From NCBI RefSeq assembly GCF_020921035.1, contig NC_063158.1, positions 21,190,178 to 21,254,177 on the forward strand: DNA of 64,000 bases, written 5' to 3'. Position 1 is the first letter of the stretch. Each line of letters opens with the position of its first letter. The position numbers and the translations under genes were made by a program. Below, in pieces: positions 48,464 through 60,490 of the stretch. The DNA is from Rhodamnia argentea (Eukaryota > Streptophyta > Magnoliopsida > Myrtales > Myrtaceae). Below the pieces are notes generated by a model. It searched no databases. It worked only from the letters and a program-made list of their open reading frames with translations, and was not told the origin of the DNA.

Positions 48464-49342
48464 AGAAAAATTATCAAAATAGTCCTAAACTTATTATAAA
48501 TGTGCAAATTTAGTTCTGAACTTTTTTTTGTCAATTGAATCCTAAACTTTTTTTATTTGTGCCAATTTAATTTATCCAGTCAATTTTGGCCGAAAATCGC
48601 TGACGGGCGTGGCTTGCTTTGACTTGAACAATTTTAAATAATAATATATTATTTTCTTGATTTATTTATTTATTTTCTCTTTTTCCTTTTCTTTATCCTT
48701 TTTTTTTTCTCTTTGTTCTCTTTCTTCTTCTTTTTTCTTCCCTTCTTCATCTAGCTGGTCCTCGAGGTTCGGTGACCAGCCAAAAGCAAGGGCCAGCGAG
48801 GTTGATATCGCCGGCCCTCTAGGCAAGCTTGCCCCCACCAGCCATTGGCATGGGCGAGGTCGAGGTCGAGCTATGCTTGGGCAAGCAAAGCTCACCGTCT
48901 CCTTGCCCGACCCTAGCAAGGCTCAATCTCACCGACCTTATCATCTCTAGGAGAGGTCGAGCCACGCATGGGGTGAGTAAGGTTCACCTTGTCTTGCCCG
49001 CCTTCACTAGCGGCTAGCAGGGGCAAGCTTCGCTAGGGGTTGGCAAGGTCGACCTTACCGATCCTCACTTTGGTAGGTCACCAAGGTCTAGTGACCAACT
49101 GGAAGAAGGACGAAGGGATGAAAAAAAGAGAAAGAAAAGAAAAAGGGGATAAATAAATCAATAAATACCCGTCAACCCCAGTAGCACCACGTCAACGCAA
49201 GCGATTTTCAGTCAAAAGTGACTAAATAGACTAAATTGGCAAAAGTGCAAAAGATTGATGACTCAATTGGCGCAAAGAAAAATAGTTTTGGGACTGAATT
49301 AATATAATTACAATAGGTTTATGACTTGTTTGGTAACTCTCG
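48464..49342. mobile_element. Inverted-repeat element with GC-rich centre, 9-bp flanking repeat
   Basis: Arms of about 190-200 bp (48464-48660 and 49145-49342) pair through 'caaatttagttctgaac'-type and 'gaaaatcgctgacg'-type blocks. Flanks are CACTTCTCC and CATTTCTCC, 8 of 9 identical, which fits an old Mutator-like insertion. The centre (48750-49080) is GC-rich with repeated 'gcaagcttgcc' and 'ggtcgaggtcgag' motifs and no credible gene. Confidence 0.6.
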
Positions 49343-49351
49343 CATTTCTCC

Positions 49352-50678
49352 AATTGTTTAGAAGGTAGAGAATTCACTTTTGGAGGTCAAGCAGCAGTTG
49401 GAAAAGTACCTTAAAAATTATCTTCATCAATCCATCAAGTGGCTATTGAAATTCGTTAACTCCCTTCTGATGCTAATCTACAAACCTGCCTTGCTCCAGA
49501 CATCAGCCTTCGTTTTTTCTCCCTTGTAACACAGTAAACAGGCTCCGACCAAAAAGGAAACAGGCTAGATTGCACTATCTAAACCAATGGCTTAGACCAA
49601 ACATCCATGTAACTTCCTTTATACATCTAGCATAAACGTCGGAGAAGAACATAAGTCGATGCGATGTGTGTTAGTTACATTGATTGCTTTGACGATCGAG
49701 ATATGGACCGCCGAATCTGACCGTCCAGAATGTATGACATCTTGACTTGCTTTGTGCATTTCGCAGCAATCACCATAGCAAAGAAGAATAATATGTGGAA
49801 TCCATTTACCTTCTGCCCATCAGGCATACTTGATGAGACTGAGAACAGAGGGAGAGGCAAGTGATGGAGGTTGTTGTACCTAACCAGTTGACTCCTGACC
49901 CCTGTTGTGCTTGCACGTACTAATTAAGTAACACGACTAGACGAGAAGGCCCATCGAAACATGATTTCAGGGTCCGAGTTCTTCGACTGATGACATTTGT
50001 CAAAACACTGCTTTGAGATCGCCTCATTGGAAAAGAGAACGGTGCTATCTTTATCTGAAAGGCTTGAACGTGCATTTGTCACTAAGGACAATACAGATGT
50101 TGCTCCTCAAGCCATCTCATTTACTTGTCATCCAACGGCTGTTAGGTTGTGGTTCACACTCCTTAGAATTTGGAGTAAAGTCCTTATTTTATTGATAGTT
50201 TGGATTTGTGCTCATCAACAATTATTGTCATAAATAATCTATTTCTCTTGTAATTGAAAGTTATAATAGAGATGTCGGAGTTTGAGAGGTGCTGATTATA
50301 GTGGAATCATCTGCTCGATGTAATTCTAAGTTTAGGGTCAATTGGGATAGAACCTTGTGTCTCAATTTCTCTTTCTTATTTTTACTCTTTACCTGTCAAG
50401 TATTACTGGGTAATCTACCAAACGGGGTAACTCATAGATGCTGATTCAAGCATACAAATAGGGGGCTGACCATTTTTATTTCCTTAATTTCTTCTCAAGC
50501 TTCTCTCACTCATATGAACACTGGTTTAAGCATCGGACGACGAATCCAGATATAAAACTAGGACGTCTTGACCCCGTTTTTGTGGTATAGGTCAATCTTG
50601 TGGTGAGAGCTTCGACAAGTTTGCGATTCCCATTGTGAGCATCAACAATAGGAGCCCGCTAACTTGTTCAAACTTAAA
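49352..50678. other. Intergenic DNA, nothing recognised
   Basis: A 50-bp stretch near 50555 ('cgtcttgaccccgttttt') repeats sequence near 46510, so both may belong to one dispersed repeat. No genes seen. Confidence 0.4.
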
Positions 50679-50871
50679 GCTTAGATTTAGGATCAATTTA
50701 ATTATCATTTACATGAATTGTACTTAAGTCTAATTGTATTCTCATCCTATATATGGGGGTTTGTATTCTTCATTTCTGTAATGCATATATGATGTTCAAT
50801 TTTCTTCATTTCTGTAATGCATATACGATGTTCAATTTTCTCTCTTTCATCACGATTCTCAACTTGGTATC
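50679..50871 (+). repeat. 5' LTR of the Copia element
   Basis: Carries a 36-bp tandem duplication ('cttcatttctgtaatgca' twice, about 50768-50840) that the 3' LTR lacks and that accounts for nearly all the length difference (193 against 152 bp). Confidence 0.7.
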
Positions 50872-51869
50872 AAAGCACTTATTGTCATCTGAGGTATCGT
50901 CCATCGAGTAAACAACTCCAACTGCATCGGCCGCATTTCTCTACGATGTTTGCAACACTGCCAACTGTACTGGCCGCATCTTTCCGCCAGTCCATAGTCT
51001 AATGTAGATGTTCTATAGTATTTCACAGCTTGTTTCGAAAAAATAACACCACCACCAAACTTACTACCCTCAGACAAATTAAATCTTGGAATTTCTTCGC
51101 GAATGGCCGCTCAACATTGTCTTAGACGCCACCATGCGTCGCTCCGTCTCGAATTGACCAAGCTTGCTACTATTGAGTGTTATTCCGACGCCTTCAGCTG
51201 CTTGTTTTGGGAAATAAGCATTACCATCAACCTTGCCGTCCTCTGATGAGTCAGACCGCGCCAACCGCATCGCCGTTTGTCGTCTCATGCATCTGTACAC
51301 GCCACCACGCGACTGTACACGTACGCTCCAGCTGCTCCTAACATCGCTGACATCATCCCCACATGTTCTCAACATGTGCTAGAATCAACCGTTGATTAAG
51401 ATGACGTCATCCTGAGGTTAAGGCACATCAGGTTTTGCCACGTCAACGTCTTGCCATGTCATTTGTTCACGTGAGCCTCTGACTATTGACAATTGATCGG
51501 CGTTGATCGATTCAATCAAACTGGTATGATCGGCTCCAAAGACATTTTTTGACCAGATTCCGATCGATTCCGAAGATATATTTTTTTTTTCTTGGTCCTT
51601 CAACTTTCACTTATATTTACTGATCATGGAGGGTGAAAAGTACAAGACAGATGGGCCTCCGAAGAAAGGAAAACCCGAAGTAGAAAAGGAGGAGAGGAGG
51701 TCCAGTTATCGGGCAAGTATTGCTGTCTATAGGCTTGACATATCCAATGGGCTACTCAGTTTGCGTCTCTAGAATAGTGGTTGAACGAAGCCGCGAGCCC
51801 AACTCGATTCAGAATATGAAGACATTCTAGAAGGATGGGAGTTGTGCGCCATGAAGTCGGTGACGGCCT

Positions 51870-54800
51870 CTGCTCCGATTGAGGATTTCATTGATCCGTC
51901 GGAAGAGAAGCCATGAAGGTGAGATCTCCTACTACATTGGCACAATCAGATTCAATAATAAGAGATAGCGAGGTAGATTGCTATGCGGTTTGAGATTGTT
52001 GACGATTCACCTAGAATTGTGCCCCTTCCTTACGTGCCAACGCTTCAACTTACTCTGAATCAATGGCGGGGACATCCTTGATAATGCCATTAATGCAATT
52101 TCCTCGCTCGTCATGTAGAATGACCGTGACCACTCCCGACGTCTCGCCCGAGAAGAAAGACACGTCAACATTCAATTTCTGTGTCCCGGTCGAAGGAGGC
52201 CGCCATTGCTCATGTAGGTTTTCTGCTTGTAGTTGTCTATTTGGTTGCCATCTGCAATAGCTGGAATTATTAGCATGTGCGGTGTAAATCGTATGTTCCG
52301 GATCCAGTGATTGTTGGCGGAAGATCATTGCATTTCTAGCTTTCCAAATTTGCCACGGAAGATGGGCAATAAAGGTCACCAATGGTTGGTTCGGTGATGG
52401 TCTCTACAGCAGGTATATTAACTATTCCTCAATTCGCGTTATTCTCTACTGGTTAATCGACGTATTTATTAGTGGATGTGACTAGATCTGTGTTGTCCGG
52501 GGGCACAACAATAGCAAGTGTTCAACGGTTTCTAGGGCTTGGCGACAAAGACCGCAATCGGGGTCGGGTATGATGTTTCGTCGAAATAGATTAGCTGCTG
52601 TCGATATTGCATTGTGACACACGCGCCATAGGAAATGTCGATCTTAGGAGGTACTTGGTAGTTTCCATATTTGTCTCCATAGAGAAGGAGGGGGCTGATG
52701 AGAGGTAGATACTATAGACTTAGTAGGGGTTGACATTTGGAGTGCTCGACAAGCTATTTTAACCGAATATCGACACGAAGTAGATTGAACCCACAGCAGT
52801 CAATCTTGGGAATTCTGGTCGGTGAGAAGGATTGTCATTATCTCTTCAACCTTTTGTGATGAGAAGAAATTGCAAAGGAGATGTTCATCCCATTGAAAGG
52901 ACAGAGTAATAAAACCAGCAAGTAGTTTAGGTTCGAGGGGTGCTGGTTCACCACCTATAGGTCTAGTTGGTAACCAATTATCATAGGGAATGTGGATTCT
53001 ATTTCTATTACCAACTTGCCAATGCACAAAAGGGGCAATAGAGTTGCGGCCGGTCAACAGGCTTTGCCATCCCTAGGATGGCCTTGCCCCCTTTATGGCT
53101 TCTCAAAATGAACTATGTGGGAAGTAGAGGCCCATCAATAAGGTAGCCTAAAGGCTGGCACGGTCAGAGTGGAGCCTCCATGCGGTTTGGCCAAGCATTG
53201 CATGGTTAAAGCAAATAAGATCACGAAAACCAAGTCCGCCATCAAGCTTGCTACTTTTAAGAAGCTCCCAATTGCGCCAATGCAAACCGTAACTCGCATC
53301 CTTATTAGACCACCAAAAGGCTGCAATCCTCCTTTCAATAGCATGGCAAACCGAGAGAGGCACCTTAAAAACTGTCATGGCATACTGGGGTATAGCTTGG
53401 ACACTGCCTTGATTAAGACTTCTTTCCCTACAAGCGAAAATAGTTTTTCTTTCTAGCCTGCTAATTTATTATGAACTCATGTTAAAATCTAGGAAAACAA
53501 TTCCTTTTTGGTCTAACCCCAGTCGAAAGGAAGGCCTAAGTACTTTCCTATATGAGCTAACTCCGGAACCCGCATCTCAATAGCCGGAGAACTCCTCAAC
53601 CGTTTTGGGCATCCACGACTAAAATACATCCCAAATTTATTTAGATTTATGGCCTGTCCCGAGGCATATCAATACTAGTTTAGAATATCATTTAAACTGT
53701 GGCATTCAGATATCTTGGCATCAAGAAGAAAATAGAATCATCCGCAAACAGAAGATGTGAAAGAGTTGGGCAATAACGATTCGGTTTAATGCCTTTAAGA
53801 CACCCCTTTTGGATTGTTGCGGTTAACATAGATGACAAAACATTCGATACTAGAATAAATAAATAGGGCGATTGCGGATCACCTTGCCTCAATCCCCTCG
53901 AGGGGTAGAACTCTAGTAATGGGGCCCCATTTAGGAGGACGCTAAAAGAAACAGATTGGACACAAGCCCCGATCCATAATACCCATTGGGCCGCAAATCC
54001 CATTTTAAGTAAACAGGCTTCCAAGAAATCCCATTCGATTCGATCATAGGCCTTCTTCATGTCAAGTTTCAAAAGAGCCCGAAATCGTTGCTTTCTTTGA
54101 CGGACTCGAAGTTGGTGAAGAATTTCTTGGACGATTAGTATGTTATCCTAAATTTGTATTCCTAAAACAAGAGCACTCCATTCCAGGTGTATAATAGTTG
54201 GTAGTAGAGGTCTAAGCCGATTGGCCAGGACTTTTGAGCAAATCTTGTATGATAAATGGCATAAACCGATTGGACGATACTGATCTAAACACTCTAGATG
54301 AGGCACCTTGGGTGTAAGAGTAATATGTGTATGATTGATAGACCGAGGAAGCATACCAATGTGGAGAAACCCATTAACCATTTTGAGAATATCTTGCAGA
54401 CAAGTAGCCTAGTGATATTGGTAAAACAAACCGCTAAGCCCATCAGATCCCGGCGCTTTAGATTATCCTAGTTGAAACACCGCTAGCCGAACATCATCTA
54501 TAGTTGCAGCTTGAGTTAAAAAATTATTCATATCTTCGGTAACGATAGCGGGATAGTGGGCGAGGATTGGTTCAAACCGTCGGTTACCTTGGGTATAATA
54601 TAGGTCGCTAAAGTAAGATAGAATGTAATGTTGCAACGGTGAATATCCTCAAATCCAATCTCCCTATAGTGTCTTGAGCATTGAAATGCGGTTGCGAAGT
54701 CGCCTTTGGATTGTATTAGTATGGAAAAACGTGTATTTCTGTCCTCATATGATAGCTGTTGTATTCTTGACCGAAGCCCCCAATATTGTTCCTCCTATTT

Positions 54801-55796
54801 CCACAAAGCATCAATTTCATTCCCGATATGAGAAATATGTATCGTATCGGTAAGTGATCCCGTTGACTGATTTGTTGGAGTCTCCAGCTTCTATTTAAGC
54901 AAGGAAATAGCAGTTGCAGCATTAGGAAATGGCATTCGACGTCACTGGGCTAAATATCGCAATACCCAACGCAACTTCACAGGGCAAGAGTTATCAACAT
55001 GAGCTGGAGACAACCATACTTCTCTAACTACTTGAAGGCAATCAGCAGAATCATTCTAGTATGCTTCATATTTGAATCGACGTCTTTGGGGTGGTGATGA
55101 ATGAGTCAAAGAGAGCATAAGAGGGCTATGATCGGAACCCACGGGTGGCAAAGCAAACACTTCAACCCGTAAACACATAAGACGCCAATCCAAAGAACGA
55201 AAAGCTCGATCCAGCCTTTCCTTTACACAATTTGGGCCCACCCTATTATTAGACCACGTGTAGGCACACCCTTTAGAGTCAATTTCCATAAGTGAGCATC
55301 CCGTAACGAAGTCTCTAAAGGCAATCACTCGATAATTGTCAATCTCCCAACCTCCTATTTTTTCCCATACACAAAGCATTTCATTGAAATCACCTAGGCA
55401 CAACCATGGATGGTGAACATGCTGATGGATACCCCGTAGAGCATGCCGTAGCTATTGTCGCTCCCGAAAAGAGTTGGGGGCGTGTACAAATGTTATCTCC
55501 ATGGTGAAGTGGCTTTCACAATCAGTAAAAAGCAAGTGAATAATCGAGGTAGTTATAATATAAACAGAAGCTATCTCATTCCAAAATAAAGCTAAACCTC
55601 CCGCCGTGCCAACCGACGGGACGATGAAGTCATGCAAAAAATGGAGCCTCCGTTGGTGACGATGGACAACCTCATCTGGTTGCTTCGTCTCCTTAAGAAA
55701 CACCAGGTTGGGCCTATCCCGAGCTACCAGAGCCCAAACCTCTCGAATCGTTAGAGGGTTGCCCAACCCCCGGCAATTCCAACACAAAAGCGTCAT
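51870..55796 (-). pseudogene. LINE ORF2 remnant (endonuclease, RT, RNase H)
   Basis: Begins MTLLCWNCRGLGNP and runs through an AP-endonuclease-like domain with GDFNE and GSDHSP. The reverse transcriptase shows YRPIGLC, LDMKKAYDRIEWDFL, GLRQGDPQSPYLF and the catalytic FADD (about 53720-54380). A zinc-finger domain with FRRN..PDPDCGLC lies near 52560, and RNase H begins KLNVDVSF (about 52200), with IESDCANVV near 51950. Many stops and shifts. Confidence 0.8.
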
Positions 55797-56289
55797 GGAG
55801 TACGTGGTAGCTTATTAGGGCTGGCAAACGGAGCCCGTTGAGGTAATTCCTCATGCAAAACTAGGGTGTCGGTGAGCCGAGATTCATCAACCAAACTAGG
55901 AAAGGCTGAAATGTCATAAGGAGAATATCACTTAGTCTTCTTTGAGGATGAGCCGACATGTTGTTTCCCTTTTTGCTTTCGGGATAACCTTGCGACAGCT
56001 GGAGTAGGCTGATGTAAAGTCAGAGCCTTTTGGGTGTATTGATGTTGATAGGAGGGTAGTGTATTGAGAGTGAATGGGGCAGGTTGCTATTTATTTGAAA
56101 TTTGTTGTAGGGTTAACCGCACAGGAGAGGCAGCTCCCGGAGGGTTAGAAGGCTCTGAATAAGTTTTTGTAGAAGGTGGAATAAAGTGGTCAAATACAGC
56201 TATCGCATCAAGCAAGGGAGTGACTATATGTATAGAGGGTGGCGGGGTTGATGAGTTAACAGCTTGGTGTGAAGTGCCCCCAAGGGCTA

Positions 56290-57160
56290 GTAAGAGGGCC
56301 AGTGATGGCTAAGGGCTCACCGAGGAGGGAGAAGATGACACCGTTGACAATGCTGGTAAAGGACTCGATCGCTCATTGTAGAATAGCCGCCAAAACGGAC
56401 TATACTCATCAAATTCTGCCTTGAGCCGGCTTCCATAGCTGCTATTCATGTTAGAATCAAAACGACTCTCATCATAAGGCAAAGTGGGGCAATCCCCGGC
56501 GTAGTGTCCAATAAAACCACATGAATAGCAATAAGTGGGAAGACGCTCGTACTTAAAATCGAGCCATAGTTCTACTCCCCGATAATTAGCAAGTATTCCC
56601 ACTTTGAAGTTCATTTAGCAGAGAGATTTCCACCATAGCCCTCATTGCTTGTGGCACTTGAGGAGATCGGGATTCAATTTTCACTTGTTGAACATTTCCA
56701 ACTTGCCCCATTATTCTTCCAACAATACCGCTAGTATGCTACCCAAGTGGCAATCCCAAAATGCGAATCCAGAAAGCACATCTAGAAAAATCATAGCGTT
56801 GTAATGGAATAAGGGGTTCGCTTTACTTTAGGACTAGTAGGTAGTTAGCAAACGACCGGGGTCCCGTCGTGAGGATCCTTTCCTTATCTTGCAAGGTAGG
56901 AAATGTGAAACTATAGAGATTCTAGCCTTGAGAAATGATGACAACATTTTCCATTCGCCATGCCTTTTTAATGGCTGTTTGAAAAGTCGTGAAATTTACA
57001 CCGGGGCTATTGAACAAGATACCCACCAAAGTAGCTTCACGGTTATCAAGTGTCTCATCCGATATATTTGCTGTATCCTTACTGCTCGTTAACTTACCTA
57101 GTTTTTTACAAAGACCAGCCAATCGAAAAGAAGCAGCCGCTAGGTCTTCCATGGAGCTTT
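56290..57160 (-). pseudogene. LINE ORF1 remnant (DUF4283 and CCHC knuckle)
   Basis: The N-terminal part reads as a DUF4283-type domain (NFTTFQTAIKKAWRMENVV). Further on a zinc knuckle CYSCGFIGHYAGDC (about 56500-56540) follows LWLDFKYERLPTY. Plant L1 ORF1 proteins have this order and bind RNA. Several stops. Confidence 0.75.
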
Positions 57161-58740
57161 TAGCCAGAAAAAGACAGTTTAAGGCTATCAAGGACACAAT
57201 TGACACAGAAGTTGGCAAAGGAATGTGAGGGAAGTACGAGAAGAGTGATAGCGAAGGTCAAAAGGGGGTTGAAGTAGGCAAGGTGGGATATGTACAGAGA
57301 AGTAAAAAAGGAAACGTGGTGATGCGGTGGAAGGAGCAAGTTGATAATTGAGTACCCAATACCAGGGAATGAATAGAGAGGGGCAGAAAAAAGTTAATCA
57401 AGGTTGGTGGACGAAGATGGGTGTTGAGATGGGTGATTCGAAGAACAAGAAGATGCCATAGTTGTTGATCGGAAGATGAGTAAGCAAGTAAAAGAAAGAG
57501 GGGAAGCGGTAGAAGCTGCCATAATAGCAGAGAGAATTCCCTCAACACGGGGAAATCTGATTCCGAAGATATTTCACCATGCTAAGTCTATTTTTTGCAT
57601 CATTTTTTCCATATCTTCTCTCCAAGTACTTGTTTCTTCACATAGCTCATACAAAATTGCTATGTTTAAGATGGTAAAGTGCATATAATGGATAAAATTT
57701 TTAAGCATTGTCGCCGACATGGTCATATGACATCCAATTGCTATCTATTCGGACCAAAGCAACTTATAGGGCCGAACAATCAACCCTGTACCATACGCAT
57801 GTCCGTCCACCACTACTTCTACCATAGAGGATTCTCCAATGAGACTGTCTGTCACTTTGTCCTTAGAGGATCTAGTAGTTCTAGCTCCTATGTCGCTAGT
57901 ATTACTGTTATATCCGTCGCCTCGGGTACTTCTGATTCATTTTTTTGTTGTGCCTGCTATAACCACATGACTTCAAATTCTAATTCAGTCAAAGTCCTAT
58001 ACTACACATGCACCTACTATTCACATAGTTGATAATTTATAAATGACACTCATCCATAAAGGAAACATTTCAACATCCACATTTATCCTTGCCTAACACT
58101 TTTCTAGTTCCCAAACTCTCACTAAATTTGATGTCCCAGGACAACTCTATGAACTTGGCTTTGACATTTTTTTCTCTTCTGATAGTTGTCACATCCAGGA
58201 TCCACGGAAGGGACAAACCATTGGAAGGATGTAGAATGGGACATCTATTTTTTCCCAACTCTTTCACTAGTTGTGGTACCATAGTATCATTTAAAACTTG
58301 GCATTCTTGGTTAGGTTATGCTTCTCCCTTTAGATTAAGATCTTTGATTTCAAGTGGATGTTTAGGTTTTGTTGACAATAAAAATTTTGATTGCCCGACT
58401 TGTCAATCGGGAAAACATCGTGTCTTATTATTGATCTTAGTGAATTTGTCTCCCATTCTCCTTTTGATCTAATTCACTTTGATATTTGGGGGCCATCTCA
58501 AACCCTACCACAAGAGGCTCTCTCTTTTTTTATGATCTCTATAAATGATCATTCTCGTTATAACTTGCTTTATTTTATAAAAATAGATCTAAAGTTACTT
58601 GCCTTTTTATCTATCGTTATTTTGTTGCAATGATAAAAATACAATTTTCTCGAGATAACAAAGTTTTTTTGTAGTGATAATGCCAAGGTATATAAAGACA
58701 TCGAATTTCTTAATGGTCTCTCCCAAAAATGGTACTATCA

Positions 58741-59470
58741 TTTTTTTTAAGAACTTTCAAAATGGTTGACCAGCACGAAAACAGGACACATTTTAGATAG
58801 GAAAAGGCTACCATGACCGTCCCACCAATTCTGATGGTGGGACGGTAAAATTGTAGCCACAAACTTATTTTGGTGAAACCGAATCACATACTGGTTCGGT
58901 TTCACCCTTTTAACTGTCAATTTTCTTTTTCTTTTTTTAAATTGTGAGCTAAAATTAAAAAACAAAATTATAAGAGGAAAATAATTTTTATTTCACACTT
59001 CATCCCTGCGTGCTTTGCATAAAGCATTCATTGATTGGGAGATCGTATGGTCAGAAGTATCATTCTGCTTAATAATTGTTAGATTAGAATTCCCAATTAG
59101 ATATCATTGTTGTTAAATTATAATAATGTATAAAAGCAGAATAATCGTGTACAATAAATAAGAGATGCTAAATTTTGCTACTTTCACTCCTTTATGTGTG
59201 CTTAATATTGTGCTAAATGATAAGGTTCTCATTTTTATTATTCTTTTAAAGGGTAAGCTTTTGTGATTTTGCAACATTTGAGCCATTTTTTACGATTAAT
59301 TTAGAAAATTTTGTCTTCCGGTTGTGCAAATAAGTCCCACTAGCATAATCTCATATTTGTGACTATAAAAGCACCATTACAAATGGTCCGGTCAGCTTAG
59401 CGGAGCCCTTTTAGATATCACCCTCCCTCTTCTACTCTCTACCTCTTGTTAAGAACAGCTTCGGATAGAG
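58741..59470. mobile_element. Unidentified insert in the Copia integrase
   Basis: Copia integrase codons stop near 58740 and resume near 59470-59525. The sequence between has no integrase similarity and holds the two hairpins and AT-rich DNA. A TGTTAGATT at 59086 and a GAACA near 59455 could be LTR ends but have no matching duplication. Some integrase sequence may also be deleted. Confidence 0.45.
58816..58906. repeat. Two perfect 12-bp hairpins in tandem
   Basis: Stem 1 is accgtcccacca (58816-58827) with tggtgggacggt (58835-58846), and an outer GGCTAC/GTAGCC pair (58806-58811 and 58853-58858). Stem 2 is ggtgaaaccgaa (58872-58883) with ttcggtttcacc (58895-58906). They lie inside the unidentified insert in the Copia integrase. 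Confidence 0.9.
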
Positions 59471-60222
59471 ATTTGTCTTACCGCTACATACTTTATCAAC
59501 TATCTTTATCACTTATCATAGTTAACAGTTCTCCTTATAAGTGCTTGTATGGTAGTAACCCAAATTACAATTTTCTTCGAGTCTTTTGAAGTGCTTGCTT
59601 TGTACATCTTATCCACACGTACGCACAAAGCTAGAACCTCGTGCTTGCTTTTATGGCTTCCTTGGGTATATGCATTGATCACAAAGAGTATAGATATTGG
59701 GATCTTATCTCTAACCATCTCCTGTGTGTCTCATCATGTTACTTTTTGAAAACACATGATTTTCTCTTCTTTTCTTCCCTTCAAATCATTGAATCATGTC
59801 CCCTTCTTCACCAATCCTTCAATCGATTTTTTTCCTAGAAGATCTCACACCTCTATCTACTTGTGAATCTTCCTATCCTAAATTGTGTTCTTCTTCTAAT
59901 CTTAGTGCAAGTCCTTCTAGCAATAACACCTCGGTCGCTTCTAACATGTCTACCCTATCCGCAGATTCTCCACTATTGGACATTCCATCATCCTCTGTCC
60001 GTCATTCCACCAGAGTAAGTCCACCTTCTATTCGACTTCGTGATAATTATTGTTACCCTAGTATTTAACCCATACATACAGAGAAGCTAGTCCTAATGCT
60101 CTTTAGCAGCAAGCAATGATAGATAGCTGCAAGGCTTTAGAGAAATCTCATATAGGGGATTTGATTAATTTGTCTCCTGGTAAGTTTAATGTTAGTTGTA
60201 AATGGGTGCATAATATTAAAAC

Positions 60223-60490
60223 TGTAAAATAAATCTAGATCTTCAAGAGAGATTGAGAGAGAATAAATAAAGACTGCATCTTTACTCAATTGGCTTGTCA
60301 TTACACTTCATTAGAAAAGGGTATTTATATTCGAACAATATGCATAGGAAAGAAAATAATCTATTCTAACAAGGAAATTATCTATCTAAGAAAATCATGA
60401 AATATCAAACAATATCTCTAATTTCTAAAAATATCTCTAAGAATATTCTCTAGTAGGGAAATCTTCAATATCCATAAATGTACTTCAACA
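60223..60490 (-). mobile_element. Solo Copia-type LTR, 268 bp, exact 5-bp duplication
   Basis: Begins TGTAAAATAAATC and ends GTACTTCAACA on the plus strand, flanked by AAAAC on both sides (60218-60222 and 60491-60495). On the minus strand it reads TGTTGAAG...TTTTACA, with a TATA-like 'aatataaatac', giving the orientation. It interrupts the Copia reverse transcriptase. Confidence 0.85.

Larger units (their letters stand above)
51580..57558 (-). mobile_element. Complete-length but broken L1-type LINE
   Basis: Minus-strand element of 5,979 bp between exact 14-bp duplications GATTCCGAAGATAT (51566-51579 and 57559-57572). It ends in a short poly(A) (T10 on the plus strand, 51581-51590). Content in order: leader, ORF1, ORF2 with endonuclease, reverse transcriptase, zinc-finger and RNase H parts. 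This is the L1-clade plan. Frames are interrupted many times, so it is dead. It inserted into the gag region of the Copia element. Confidence 0.85.

Noticed and set aside
59086-59458. Possible solo LTR inside the Copia integrase insert (TGTTAGATT...GAACA)
   Set aside because: The ends look plausible but no 5-bp duplication matches, so it was left inside the unidentified insert.
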